64,000 nt of DNA from contig NC_087069.1 of assembly GCF_963678635.1 (NCBI RefSeq), forward strand, positions 54,976,928-55,040,927. Direction: 5' to 3'. The translations under genes and the position numbers were made by a program. This document shows positions 35,570 through 46,950 of the stretch, one piece after another. Position 1 is the stretch's first letter. Each line of letters starts with the position of its first letter. A model generated the notes under the pieces. It saw only the letters and a list, made by a program, of their open reading frames with translations. It was not told where the DNA came from and did no database searches. This DNA is from Symsagittifera roscoffensis. Taxonomy: Eukaryota; Xenacoelomorpha; Acoela; Convolutidae.

Positions 35570-35690
35570 TTGAATCCACTTCTTGTTTTCCTTTGATTTT
35601 TGGAGTCTTCCATTTTGATTTTGATCTGTCAAACTCTCTCCGCTGTTCTCCCTCCACCATCTCTCGTTCTCGTTCCAAGTTTTGAATTTG
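35570..35690. repeat. Direct repeat, copy 2
   Basis: Second copy of 34821-34938. It lies between the gag remnant and the RNase H remnant, where gag-PR-RT sequence would be expected. This suggests the missing segment was replaced by duplicated linker DNA. Confidence 0.8.
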
Positions 35691-35711
35691 TTGGTGTTTT
35701 TTCTTCAATAT

Positions 35712-35926
35712 TCAGGAATTGGTGTGATTTGGTTCTTCCGACAAAATTTTCGCATTATCCAATAGCCGGTCCCGATTGACAATTTGCTTAATTGTAACTA
35801 CCTTCAAAAAGTGTTCAAGCCAAATCTTGAATTGATACAAAGGATTTGCGTCAGCTGTTGTCCAGAAGACTGGATTTGCCACGTCTTTCCGGTTATCCTG
35901 CAAACGGAATCATACTGACTAAGCCA
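35712..35926 (-). pseudogene. gag N-terminal relic
   Basis: It is in phase with the LTR/primer-site ATG but has stops at codons 3 and 6. Further on, VFWTTADANPLYQFKIWLEH corresponds to VFWTTAHSDHPWNFKIWFDQ of the 43.8-kb element and to AFWEARTPEPPVYWEEWIFK of the young one, which confirms the three share a gag lineage. Confidence 0.7.
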
Positions 35927-36174
35927 TGTGATACTCGAATGAACTTTGTAAAGTAAATAAGAACAAGTTTTTCCTAATTTTTGAATTCACGTACTCAGAA
36001 CATCTTTTGTGTTTACTTAGAAGTAAGATGCTGATGCTTGTTCTAACTAACTGAGTTCTGAGCAACGTGTTGCAATATGCGAGGTCAGATCTTAATGACT
36101 TTGGCATGATAAGAAATACATTAATAATACTTAAGTAACAATAGCATCAAGGTTATTGCATGGGAAGTACCACA
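35927..36174 (-). repeat. 5' LTR of the old relic (about 248 bp)
   Basis: On the minus strand it starts TGTGGTACT and ends CGAGTATCACA, matching the starts and ends of the 43.8-kb LTRs (TGTGGTACT...GTTATCACA), with weak similarity between. It is followed by TGGCTTAGTCAGTATGATT, a mutated primer-binding site. Confidence 0.65.
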
Positions 36175-36179
36175 CTCAA

Positions 36180-39100
36180 GCAGGAGTTGAAACTTTAATA
36201 TTGAGTATATCTTTTTCAAAAATAAGAAAAAATCATCGAAATACTTTATGATTTTTGTGTTAGAAATAAAATAAAAATTTGCGCAATTGCAGTTGAGCCA
36301 GTCCTATTTCAAAAAAGAACTAAAAGTTGCAGGATATGAAAACCTCCGACGCGTATATCTGATGATACTTTTCAAAACTAGCGTTTGATTTAGAATCACA
36401 GTCTGATCTTATGATAAGTTTTGTGGAAATAACCATAGCAAAAAAATGAAGGATGGTGTATAAAATGGATTTTGTCCGACCTCGATATATTGAAGAAAAG
36501 TACCAGAACAAATATACGAAATAAGTTTTAACTAGTTACCATTTTTTTTGCTTGCCAACCTTGTCGATGAGTATTAACTTGCCTTCTAGATTCAAAATTT
36601 GAACTTGAATTGTATAAGATACGAGATTTTGGTTACATTAACAACCTGCCAAAATTTGCGAAGATTTTGCAGATCATTGCTCACTTGCTAGTTAACCTTG
36701 GAGCAAACAGCTCAAATAAAAACTCAAACCAGTCATTTTTAACAACGTTAGTTTTGAGAAGAAACTTCAAACAAAAAATCCAAAGTTTAGAGTACCTTTT
36801 TTGTCTCCAAAAAATCGTTTGTTGTATAAAAGTGACCCTGTATCGGGCATTTCTTACATATGGCAACATCAAGATTCATAACAACTTGAAAGGAAATTGT
36901 TTGCAACAACTCAATGTAAAAACCCCTGTAATTGAAGGAGAATTTAATTTCCAATAAATAAACATCGCGTAGCATTTAAGTGACATGCAATATGTGGTAA
37001 ACTCATGGATAAGCGTTGGCCTTAATGACGGACGAACACTCATAAAAATGGATCACACACAGAAAAAAAAAGCTTGACAAAGAGAGAGAGAATATCGTGA
37101 GTCGGAGCAAAAAAAACAAGAAGTTGGGATAAACAAATTTGAAAAACCAAGATAACTTAACTAAGTGCTAATAGAAGTAGTTAAAAACAATTGATATAGC
37201 AATTAAGGCCAATTTCGGATAGGTCAAAGGGTTCCACACTCAAAAATCAAGGAAAACGCCTCTTAGATCTTCAACTTCCTAAACTTTGAGATCTAATCAA
37301 AACGCCAATTGTAACGACGACATATCTCACAAATAAACGGTAAAATTTTTTGAGCCACAGCAAAGGAACATGTGTTCATACTGATTATAATTTTAAAAAG
37401 TCCTAATTGAGATGTTTAGAAACAGCAAAAAGAAACCACTTCACCAAAGCAATGTAAAAGCACTGCACGTTATTTACAATTTAATGCGATAGTCTCAAAG
37501 GACAACCATTTAAGAAGTGAAGCAGCCGCAGACAAAAACAATCGCAAAAAAATTGAAACTATTTGTTTACATCGCAAGTCGTTTCCACTACTAGTTATTC
37601 CACGCCTTCCATGTCTTTCGAATGCACCAATCTTCTGCCGATGGGATGTGTGGTTTCAGGTTCTCATACTGAACCTCTCATCCAGTACTCAAGCGATAGA
37701 ACCTGCCCTGTTGATGCTTATCAATTACTATCGAGAATATCCTTTAATGAAAACGTTATCAAAACACGGATCACAAACTGTCTTTCCTTAGACAGGAACT
37801 AAACTAACCAAACTACTTCTCGAAAACAGGGCGAAACCATTTCGAGACTGACATGCAATTTTGATTAGCCGCCCCTTCATCACTCTTTAAACAAGCCCAA
37901 CTCCAAGATGTTCTCCCAAACTGCTACTTTGTTTTTGTAAATTATATAAAAAATAATTAATCAGCTATCGTTTAGAAACAACTTTTGATAATTAAACATC
38001 TTCTAATTGCTTTTTGAAAATTAATGCATAGAAATTCACGGGAAAACTTACCACGAATTCAAGGACATAGTTAATGAGATCGAATTAGTAGAATGGACGA
38101 TTCAATTAAATCGTTGATACGTCTCAAACCAAAACTTTCTAATAAACGTGGAAAAACATAAATCATGCTGAAATTGAAAATGACCCCAACAAACTTATGG
38201 ACTGAATTGAGGCAACAAGCGGTGCTGATCAACGGAGCCACATTTCTATTGAACGATGAAGCAAAGACATGTTTATTATGGTAAAGACGCCTCACCAAAC
38301 CTGAGATCTATCATGTGATTCGTCCTCTGGTTGATGACTTTAAGTTTAACCGTGGGGGTAACAAACGTTCTTGGACTTAACAAACGACTGTAACGAGTCT
38401 GAGAAGACGCCATTTGAGTTTTTGGCAGCCGAAAAAACAAGAACAGCTATCGCGCTAACAAAAAAATCTGAAGATTTAACTGCAAATAAAAATAGCGTCG
38501 CGACAAAGAGTGAGCGCCAACGAAACAAAAAACGCAGATACAAAACAATGACTAAAATATCGCAAAGAAAAACTGTTTTTCTACTCCGCCTTGTGACAGA
38601 CCAATTTAAATCAGTGTACTAAAGCTGATCATTCATTACTGAGTGAGTCCCTCAGTTCTGTAATTTATTGTATTTGGAATGCAAATCTTGCTAACAGTTT
38701 TCAAGGTCTCTCGCAAGATTTGAATTCTGGAAAACACTAGAAGAAAAGCTTTACTGCACCTTCAATTTTAGTAAAATCTCTGAGATCGCGAAAACAACCT
38801 TAGCGTTGGAAAATCAATTGCTTCAAAAACTATCTCCAGACTTTTCCGTAGACTCATAAATCGAAATAGAGAAAGTTTTTTACTGTTCTCAAACATTGTT
38901 CTACTTATTCTAATTCATCCAAAGTCGCCTTCGAAAATTGAAGAGGTAGGTAAGCGAAAAGGTTTCTTGATTTTTTGCTACCTTTGCTTTACCTCCATTT
39001 CCATTTATATTATCATTTCATCAGATTTCCACCAAAATTAGTTTCCTGACCTTCTGCTCACCAATCACCCCTGCTGCTAACGTTACAGTGGCTCAAATAA

Positions 39101-39580
39101 AAAGCTAATTTTTAACTGCCAAACCACGTGAACATTTGACGTTAGAATCTTGAATGAAAAAATCTCTGTTGGGCGGGGACGCAAAACAAAATTAAGTTTC
39201 AGTGCATATTTAATTATTTGAAGACATTTCAGACACTTTTTTTAAAAAAGATTTCAATAACTTCAAACCGATGAAAGTGAAAAAAAGTTTCTGAAAAAAG
39301 TAAGCTGGCTTCTCTCGGACTCGTACTAGCTCCTCTGGTATGTGAGTCAATTGCATTAACATTTCACTATCAGTTACTTTTAATGCAGCACGTAATGGCA
39401 GTGAAGAGGAGAGAAGAAAAAGATGATGTAAGGATATAAAATCAATTAATGACAAAAAAGACAAACATTTGAAAAAAAGTCATTTTTTAACGTTATAGTG
39501 AGCAGCCTCGAAATTTATCGTAAGAACAAAATTGAACTTGTGTTAGGCAATTGAATGAAAAAGTAAAAATTTTTCATATT
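36180..39580. other. Gene-poor AT-rich region
   Basis: The longest frame (plus 36610-36957, 115 codons) has no motif and composition expected of AT-rich DNA. The frame at 37563-37802 is better balanced (SFECTNLLPMGCVVSGSH) but lacks splice support or a relative, so it is left uncalled. Confidence 0.5.
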
Positions 39581-39652
39581 TCGGATTGAGATTCGAACCT
39601 GTGACTTTCGTTTAGGTGTGCACGACAAATTCACTCGGCTATCGTCCTCTCT
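39581..39652 (-). repeat. tRNA-derived (SINE-like) fragment
   Basis: The minus strand reads GATAGCCGAGTGAATTTGTC (A-box-like) and, 30 nt on, CACAGGTTCGAATCTC (B-box GGTTCGAATC). The acceptor and T stems do not pair, so it is not a functional tRNA. A SINE head or decayed tRNA pseudogene fits. No second copy with its own tail was found. Confidence 0.45.
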
Positions 39653-40429
39653 GAAAAGGAAAGATTCTGGCAAGTTCGAAGGTTCTAGCCGAGTAAAAAA
39701 GGAGATGAAGATAAATAACATCGGATTATTAAAACTAGCCTAAAATCCAAAACATTTTTTGATGCGTAGTCTAGCTCTCTTCGCCCTTTTCCTAATTGAT
39801 AAATTTGTTATATTCAAAATTATAGCTCACCGCATATGTTTTTGGACTAGCTTGCGTTGATCTTATTTTTGCTCAATCTTTATTGAACTTGTTTCTTGCG
39901 TAGTACCTATGTAAAAGGCTGATTTTCGGTCAAAACAAGAATAGTTACTTTGATGATAATCATGATCAATTGCTTTTTGGCAATTCCATTGTAAATAGAA
40001 ATACATGTACAAATTAAGTGTCACTTGTAGTCAGAATCAGCCAACTGCTGCCTTCTTCAGCTATCGAACACTTTCGACCTTTTGTCCAATCCTACAGAAG
40101 CTTTTTTAACTGTCTAAACATTTTCACATTGCTTAAAAAATGATATCTGCAAAAAATAGACAGGCCAAAAAACGACAAGCTGTGAAACAGAGCTGTGAAC
40201 CAGAGTCGAAAGAGTAATACATAATACTTTTTGTCATTCTTTTGTTTTCTTTTCTTGATTATTCGAAAAAAATGACGGAATTTTTCTGCTCTGGGAGTTT
40301 TTTGTTCAATTTCAACTTTTTAACCAGCCATTTTGATGATAGTGTTTGATGCATCATATGAAAAGTACCGATATTTTGAGCTCATTATGAAAAAGATAAT
40401 TTACATTAAATTTTGAGCTTTTTAAAAAT

Positions 40430-40925
40430 ACCGATTGGGCCAATTTGGGATCATTAACGCGCGATATTTTTCAGCTTTTTGAAAGGGGCGTAGCTTAAGC
40501 GCGTATTTCTACTAGTTTATCATTCAGATGAAAACAGTTTAACCTAAAATTTTAATGAATATTGAAAATTATCTGATTTTGTCAAATAAAATATAATTCA
40601 ATTTCTACCTTATTACTCCTGGTGGAATGCACGCAATTAAATTTACAATTTTTTTTTAATGAGTGCAGAGTTACTTGGTTTTTTATCTGAGCATGCTAAT
40701 TGACCGATACCCTATTTTAGCGTAGGCCTCAAAGTGAGTGGTTCCAAATTGAAATTGCTAACAATTGTCTCTTTTACAGCTCTAATTAAAGACCAGAATT
40801 GTAACATGTCACTTTGTAGAATAAGGGGTAAAAAGAAAAAACTTGAAAAAAAAATTTTTTTCCTTGAATTCAAATTGCATTCAAAACATCCAGAGTTTCG
40901 CGCTGATGCATCAAGTCTTGTTTGA
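40430..40925. mobile_element. Decayed copy of the 22-kb foldback family
   Basis: GGGCCAATTTGGGATCATTAACGCGCGATA at its left and ACATCCAGAGTTTCGCGCTGATG...AAGTCTTGTT at its right correspond in order and spacing to the left arm at 22090-22415. The intervening part is diverged. Confidence 0.5.
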
Positions 40926-43835
40926 TATACATTTTTATATATGTTTTAGTTATCGTTTGATTTAAAATTCATTAATTGAGTGGTGAGGGGTGCAAAAGTT
41001 GAGGCACTTTAAGCCTCTACAAACAAGATAATTTCAATTTTGATTGCAAAATGACAGAAATAAAGAATCTTTGAGGGTTTGAGCTCACCAACTTTTGCAC
41101 ACAAATCAGTAGCTCCAGACTCAAATCACTTGTTGTGTGAAATTGACTCCATTTAAAACATGGTAAGCCTGAGTAATCGCTGCCAAGTACTAAAATATAA
41201 AATTTGACAACAAAATTAGAACAAAAAGTCCTAAGTGAAAAAAAAAATCAAGTTCAAAGTTTTCTTTTATAAAAATTATGTTATAACAAGCATATCTGAT
41301 TAATTTTACATTGACGCCAAACAACTCACTACTTCACCTAAGTATTTGTTAAAAACACGGTCCAATTTGGCCGTAAAATATTCAATTTTTCCAACTAAGG
41401 CGCTAAATTGGCATGCTTTTCGCCTTAGTCTTTGCATATGCCCATGTTTTTTTCACATTTTTGTAGAAATCATTTTTTTGTTTTGATTAATCTCATCGGG
41501 TGAAAAGAAATTAATGGCTGATAATTACGGCAAGCTCACGAAAAATGAAGATTTTTTTCATCATTCGAAAATATATTTTGTCCTTGTTCTGAAATTTTGC
41601 ATTGCGCATCGAGATTTGATAAAAGGGATCTTTGTAAACAAAAACGCTTCTCGAATGAGTTAAAAAAGGAAGAGGAAGGACAAAAAACAAAGAATTTTTA
41701 GCGAAGAGTTACGAAATGGGTTGACTGATTTGCTTAAAGCTCCTTCCGAATTGTTTTTTGTTGTAACAAACTGATTTTTTGCTACTCTGCTTAATAAATA
41801 ACAAAAATGTTGACATATCTCAAAAAATTGAAGCTAAAAAAAGTGAAAATGATCTCAGATTAGTCACAATGGACGAGTTGAACTCAATGTTGTAAATGAA
41901 ATCAGCTTCGACAACAATTTTTTGTAAGCACACACAGATCCGCAAACGAGCTGCTTCGTTTGACAAAAATTAACTTTAACAGGAGCCTGTAAATGTTCAA
42001 TTTTTGTTCGAAAAATGGGTGGCGTTTTATATAAATGAAACCTGTTCTTTTTTTTAAAAAACCCTTCAATGCTAGGTCTTAAATTGATAGAGTTGTAAGG
42101 TTCAATCCTCGATAATTTTAAGTAGCCATGTAAAATTTCATTTGCCTCTTTCAACGGCATTAGACGTTTTTGTTCTTATTTTCTGCGCGGACTAGAGTAG
42201 TTTAAGGCAAACCTAATGAAAATAAAGTTATGCTTGAACTCCAATTAAAAAAATGGGTAATAAAAACATTGAGTTGACTTTTTTCATTATTTGTGAAATT
42301 TAAGATAGTTTTTCATTCCGATCGAATTGTTTGCTTCAAAATGAGTAGAAACTTTGTGTTTGAGTGTGTTTTATTTTTCTTCAATTTTTCTTCCAAAATC
42401 AGGTACCATAAAAATCGGAATCGGTCCGGGGACATAATAAGTTGAAACCCTTTTAGTCATGATTCGAACACGATCAAAAAATGATTCGAACGACTTTTTT
42501 CACAAAATTGTCCCAGTGACAAACTAGTTTATTTCCAAATTTTTGTTCAATTTCGATCGCAAAAGCGATTGAGCAAGTTTTGTTACATGAAACTTTAACT
42601 TTTAATTATGATTTTAGGCTCAGAAAACTTGTTTTACTGAGAAAACTCCTTTTGGAAGATTCATTCCGAGCTTTCTTGCCCAGAAACGTTGCTGAAAAAG
42701 AAATTAGAAATTATTTAGGCAAAAAAATTTTGAAAATTAATTTTTTTTTTGGTTTTCATTCTTTTTTGAATACACTTTGAGTCAGGTACGTTCGTATAAA
42801 TCTTTAATCACAAAAAGCATTAAAGTTGACATCAACCTGAAAAAGAAGAAAAAAGACAAAAACATTGTAGTTTTTTTATGAATGGTGTCAGGTTCGAACC
42901 GGCAGTCCTTGCCTTATACACGTTTTGATATCTGATTTCGCACTGATGGTTAAAAAAAACAATACAACGTTTATAGGGGAAGTTAATTTTAGTTTTTTCG
43001 GATATTATCCATTTTAGTGAATTTCTAGGTTGACAGTTTTAACTGTTCGAAATTATAGACAAAATGAGTGCGCTCTTGTATGGCTAATGAAACATGGCAC
43101 TGGTTTACATTTGTTCTCTTTTTGCACAAACAATCATTTTGATTGGGAGTTAAACTACCAAGTGAATTTACACGCTAGGTCTTTCCCTTATTGTCCGTTT
43201 TACCTTCGTTCACTGACAAGCAAAGAACTATAATCTCCACTGCTTCAAAAGACGCTACTTCCACTGAGAGACGCGATCTCCAAGGAAACCGCCGTTACAA
43301 AGTCTTGATAGTTGAGATAGAAGGAACACACAAAGATAACAAAAATCCGAAAAAAGATTGATATATCTACCGTTCTTCTAGTAACGTTCTCATGATGACT
43401 TTTTAAGTTCGTCGCCTAGTAGCCTAGCCTTTTGTCATGCAGTATGATTAAATTCCTGTTAGTCTAATGTTCAATACAACATTAAACACTCTCTTGTCAA
43501 AAATCTTCAACAATTGTTCGAAGATTTCAGTTATACGGTATAACTTATTTACTTTTTAACTGACTAAGAAAGGTTGTTCACTCAATTTTTTCCAGATGGA
43601 ACTTGAGGTTTAGTTAGAAGACTTTTAATTTTTTAGACTTTTAATATAAGTAGTAAATGTAGAAGCTGTCATGAAGTGTAGCTGAGAAAAGCAGCTTTCG
43701 ACTTAGTTATGCAGTAAAAAGCAGCTAATTGGTGAGGCGTGGAAGAGAGTATGGCCGGGGCGCATTTTTTCGCTTCAGAACTTTGCTAATCAATTTCCTG
43801 GATGCCTATTTGCTTTAAGAAATTGTGTTAAGCAG
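40926..43835. other. AT-rich spacer, no gene seen
   Basis: It includes an isolated B-box-like GGTTCGAACC at about 42891 and assorted short frames (for example minus 41864-42160) with no supporting signal. Confidence 0.5.
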
Positions 43836-44089
43836 TGTGGTACTGTGTAGTACTGCTGCCACAGTAACCTTGGAAAGTTAGATAATTGTGATTTGTTATG
43901 TATTGTTATTATGTACTCAAGGCCATTCTAGCAGGCCTACTTTAACGGTCACTTGACTGTTGTCCATAACTGAGGGAGAGTGAACAACTAGACCTCTGAA
44001 CAAAAGACTAACAGCAATGAGTCTAAATTTAAAGATATGAATCTCTCTGTTTTCACTTTCTTATTAAGGACAAAGTATTAGTTATCACA
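43836..44089 (+). repeat. 5' LTR (254 bp)
   Basis: Begins TGTGGTACTGTGTAG and ends GTTATCACA. The preceding AGCAG is the target duplication. Confidence 0.9.
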
Positions 44090-45170
44090 TGGCGCAGCCA
44101 GCAGGATTTGTCTCAGGATAAAAGAACCGACATGGAAATCCTTGTCTTCTGGACAACGGCGCATTCGGACCACCCTTGGAATTTTAAGATCTGGTTCGAC
44201 CAATTCTTATTGGCAGTCTCGGTCAAAGTAATGTGATACCCGAAGTACTATTGTAGGACCCGAAAGAAGTCCTGGTAGAGCCGTTCCCACGACCGGAGAC
44301 ACCAAGGGAAAACGAAGATGTGCAGGCAACCACAGATAGAGAAGCTAGAGACAGACTAGCGCGAGAGAGAGTCCAGTTAGAAAATGAAGAACGAAGAGCA
44401 AGAGGACCTAAGGTCGGTCACAATACTTTCTATAAGGAGGTGCAGAAAAGAGTGGCCTCTAGATTATTTATAGCATTGGGCACAAAAGGAAAGAAGAAAT
44501 TTGTGCAGAAGAACCTACATACAGAAGTTTCGAAACTAGAATTTGGGGAATTCGTTGAATTAGAAAAGATATCATTTAAGAAAACACAGATGTTACGTAT
44601 GAACGTTATAAGCTGTTCAATCGATCGCAGGAAGCAGGAAAAACAATGGAGGCATTTCATGCAGGACTAACTGCGCAAGCAGCCAGAGCGGAATTAGGGA
44701 CACTCGCAAACGATTAAGTTCGCGACTTGTTCATATCGAAAATGAAGAATACGGCACTGCAGGATACACTAACGTTTGAAACATTTACGCCGGAGGAAGT
44801 GTTGAAAAGGGCACTGAAGTTTGCACAGAGCAAACAAACGACGCAGGCGTTTCAAAAATCAAACACAATTGCTGCAGGTGCAAGCCAAGTTCATGGGACA
44901 ATGAAAATAAAACAAGAACCAATCATGAACGTGAGAAACAAAAGTACAAACAGTCTGAGACAACCATGGGAACAAAACAAGAGACGAGTAAATGATAGGA
45001 AAAATGGAAAGAACTATACTGAAACGAAACCTTGTACTCGATGAGGTCAATCATTTGGAGAAGGCCATCTGAAAAAATGTCCGGCCATGGGCAAGACATG
45101 TAAAACTTGTTCCAAAGCGAACCACTTTGCGAAAATGTGCAGGCCACAACAAAAAAAATGAGATTGCTGA
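44089..45170 (+). pseudogene. gag relic
   Basis: From the LTR/primer ATG the frame reads MAQPAGFVSG then stop. Capsid sequence continues in a shifted frame (VFWTTAHSDHPWNFKIWF) and later (TFTPEEVLKRALKFAQS, KIKQEPIMNV). The nucleocapsid has the two-knuckle pattern GHLKKCPAMGKTCKTCSK and HFAKMC, with a stop replacing the second Cys of the first knuckle. At least three frame changes and two stops are visible. Confidence 0.8.
44090..44108 (+). other. Primer-binding site, serine-tRNA type
   Basis: TGGCGCAGCCAGCAGGATT is the reverse complement of AATCCTGCTGGCTGCGCCA. This has the layout of a tRNA 3' end (T-arm AATCCTGC, seven-base acceptor strand, discriminator G, CCA) and resembles serine tRNAs. 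With the last LTR base it creates the gag ATG. Confidence 0.7.
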
Positions 45171-45389
45171 AAAAACTTCTAGCTCAGATGAGGAGTGTAA
45201 TTTAATCCAGTCTTTCGACTCATGCGATGAATTTGAAATCATGGTAATTGAACCGAACACTACATCAATCGAGCAAGTAGACGAATACATAAAAAAGCAA
45301 TTGAAACAAAAAGTAGTTGTCGGGGGAAGAGGTAAAGACATACAGAAAATCGACATACGCAGGACCCCCGATCGCAACAAATAAAATCG

Positions 45390-46545
45390 TGAAAAGCCTT
45401 GGTCCGTATTGATCATCAGATCATCAATTTGACCATTAACACGGGTAGCCCAGTATCGTTCTTAAATTGGGCGAGAGCAAAGCAAATACTAGAGTCTTCA
45501 TAGAATACGAAGTTTATTCCGCGGGAAAGTCTTAATTTGTCAGTACAATTTGTAGACTACAATAAACAACCGATTACTATTTTGGGTGCAATCACCACAA
45601 ACATTCGTTCTGCAGGTTGTGAAGTGGTAGGAGCATCATTTCTAATCACAGAGCGGCACACACGGTGTAAACTGGGACTGGATTTACAGAGAAAAGTGGG
45701 GAAACATACTTCTCAAAAGCTGGCACCGAAAGATAAAACAAGGTTTGACGTGCTACTGTGCGAGCTGTCTGAAGGTTGGAAACAAAAATTTTGCAGTAAA
45801 TTCAAAAGTTTTTTTGATTGTCAGGGTTGCTCGTAAAATCATGTAGTTAGTACAAAATTCAAATATTCACTTTGCCTGCTACAAGAGAAGGGGAGACGGA
45901 TAGCAATACACATTCAAGAAAAAGTACATGTGGAAAAGAAAAAACTTTTGAAAGAAGGGCGTTTAGAACGTCTGGACAAATGTACTAGCGACTGTTTTAT
46001 AGCACCAATAGTAATCACAGTAAAAAAGTTGATTCTATAAAACTGGCTTTGGACGCAAAACTTATCAACAGGCAATTGTTTAAAAACAAATATCAAATGA
46101 CAAATGTCGACAAATTATTGAATGGGGTTAGCCAAATAGTAACAGAAAACACAAGGGGACTTTGTATTTCTCAGTTCTAGACCTAAAATAGGCTTACAGT
46201 CAATTAAACTTGATGAGGAAAACTTAGCTCTGAAACTCTCAAAATGCAAGTTTTTCAGACAGAGGTAGATTGGTTAGGGCATAAACTATTGCCAGAAGGT
46301 ATTACACCGAAAATAACAAAAACGGAGGCGATACTACAGCTAAGTCCACCAAAATCACTGAAGCAACTCGGGTCCTTTATGGGTAGCATAAATCATCTGG
46401 CAAAATTCTTTTTAAATGCGGCTAGCTTAACAGAAAAACTTAGACTCCTTTTGCGAGAAGAAAATGAGAGAAAAAAGGTTAAAAGCGTCAAAATTCAAGT
46501 TAAAAATTTCGAATGTGGGGAGGAATATTCAGAAATATTTGAATA
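45390..46545 (+). pseudogene. Protease and reverse transcriptase relic
   Basis: The protease active-site region reads INTGSPVSFLN, with Asn in place of the catalytic Asp. RT begins around 45900 (FIAPIVITVKK, NKYQMTNVDKLLNGVSQIV). It is cut short near 46200 and resumes at LALKLSKCKFFQTEVDWLGH, so the palm with the DD motif is deleted. The thumb/connection region (LKQLGSFMGSINHLAKF) is recognisable. Confidence 0.75.
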
Positions 46546-46589
46546 AAAAAACAGCAGTAGCAAATATCACATAAATACATTACTATAAT

Positions 46590-46950
46590 CCTAAGAAGGA
46601 TACTCGAGTACAATGTGACGCTAGTCCTAGCGGACTAGGCGCAACTCTGGAACAAAAGAGAGCCGAAGGGGATTGGGTACCAATTGCGTTCGCATCGAGA
46701 TAATTAAACCTACAAGATAAAAATTTTTGACGAATGAGCTAGAACTGCCAGCAGTAGTATGGTCTGTTAACCGATTTAAACACTATTTGCAAGAGAAAGA
46801 ATTTGTGATAGCCACAGACCATAGAGCTTTAACTTCGGCTTTAGACGAAAATAGGTCAAATAAAACCTATCAATCCCGATTGACTAGATGGGTAGATAGA
46901 TTACTGTCATATCAATTCAAGGTTATTCATATACCGGGGAAAGATATGCG
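46590..46950 (+). pseudogene. RNase H relic
   Basis: QCDASPSGLGATLEQ (frame ends at a stop), then TNELELPAVVWSVNRF and ATDHRALTSAL. The domain is largely alignable but interrupted. Its 3' end (NRSNKTYQSRLTRWVDRLL) is the start of the amplified unit. Confidence 0.75.

Larger units (their letters stand above)
33019..36174 (-). mobile_element. Old Ty3/gypsy relic, 5' LTR to post-RNase H region
   Basis: Minus-strand order is: LTR (36174-35927), gag N-terminus (35926-35712), linker, RNase H end (about 35340-35200), linker, integrase N-terminal part (about 34400-34160), and a Lys-rich tail (33222-33019: SRRKKTGLTARKDRVRTKK). Each segment matches the 43.8-kb element at the protein level, but stops, frameshifts and large deletions (protease and all of RT) have destroyed it. 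No 3' LTR was identified. Confidence 0.7.

Noticed and set aside
36610-36957. 115-codon + frame
   Set aside because: Composition is what AT-rich DNA gives (Asn, Lys, Leu, Ile), with no splice support, homologue or repeat copy.
37563-37802. 79-codon + frame with several Cys and Ser
   Set aside because: Looks better than average but no start context, no second copy and no domain; not enough to call an exon.
38371-38622. 83-codon Lys/Thr-rich + frame
   Set aside because: Starts without a standard context and has no repeat or domain; probable chance frame.
42885-42960. Possible tRNA around GGTTCGAACC
   Set aside because: The B-box is a short palindrome and no A-box or pairing acceptor stem is present.
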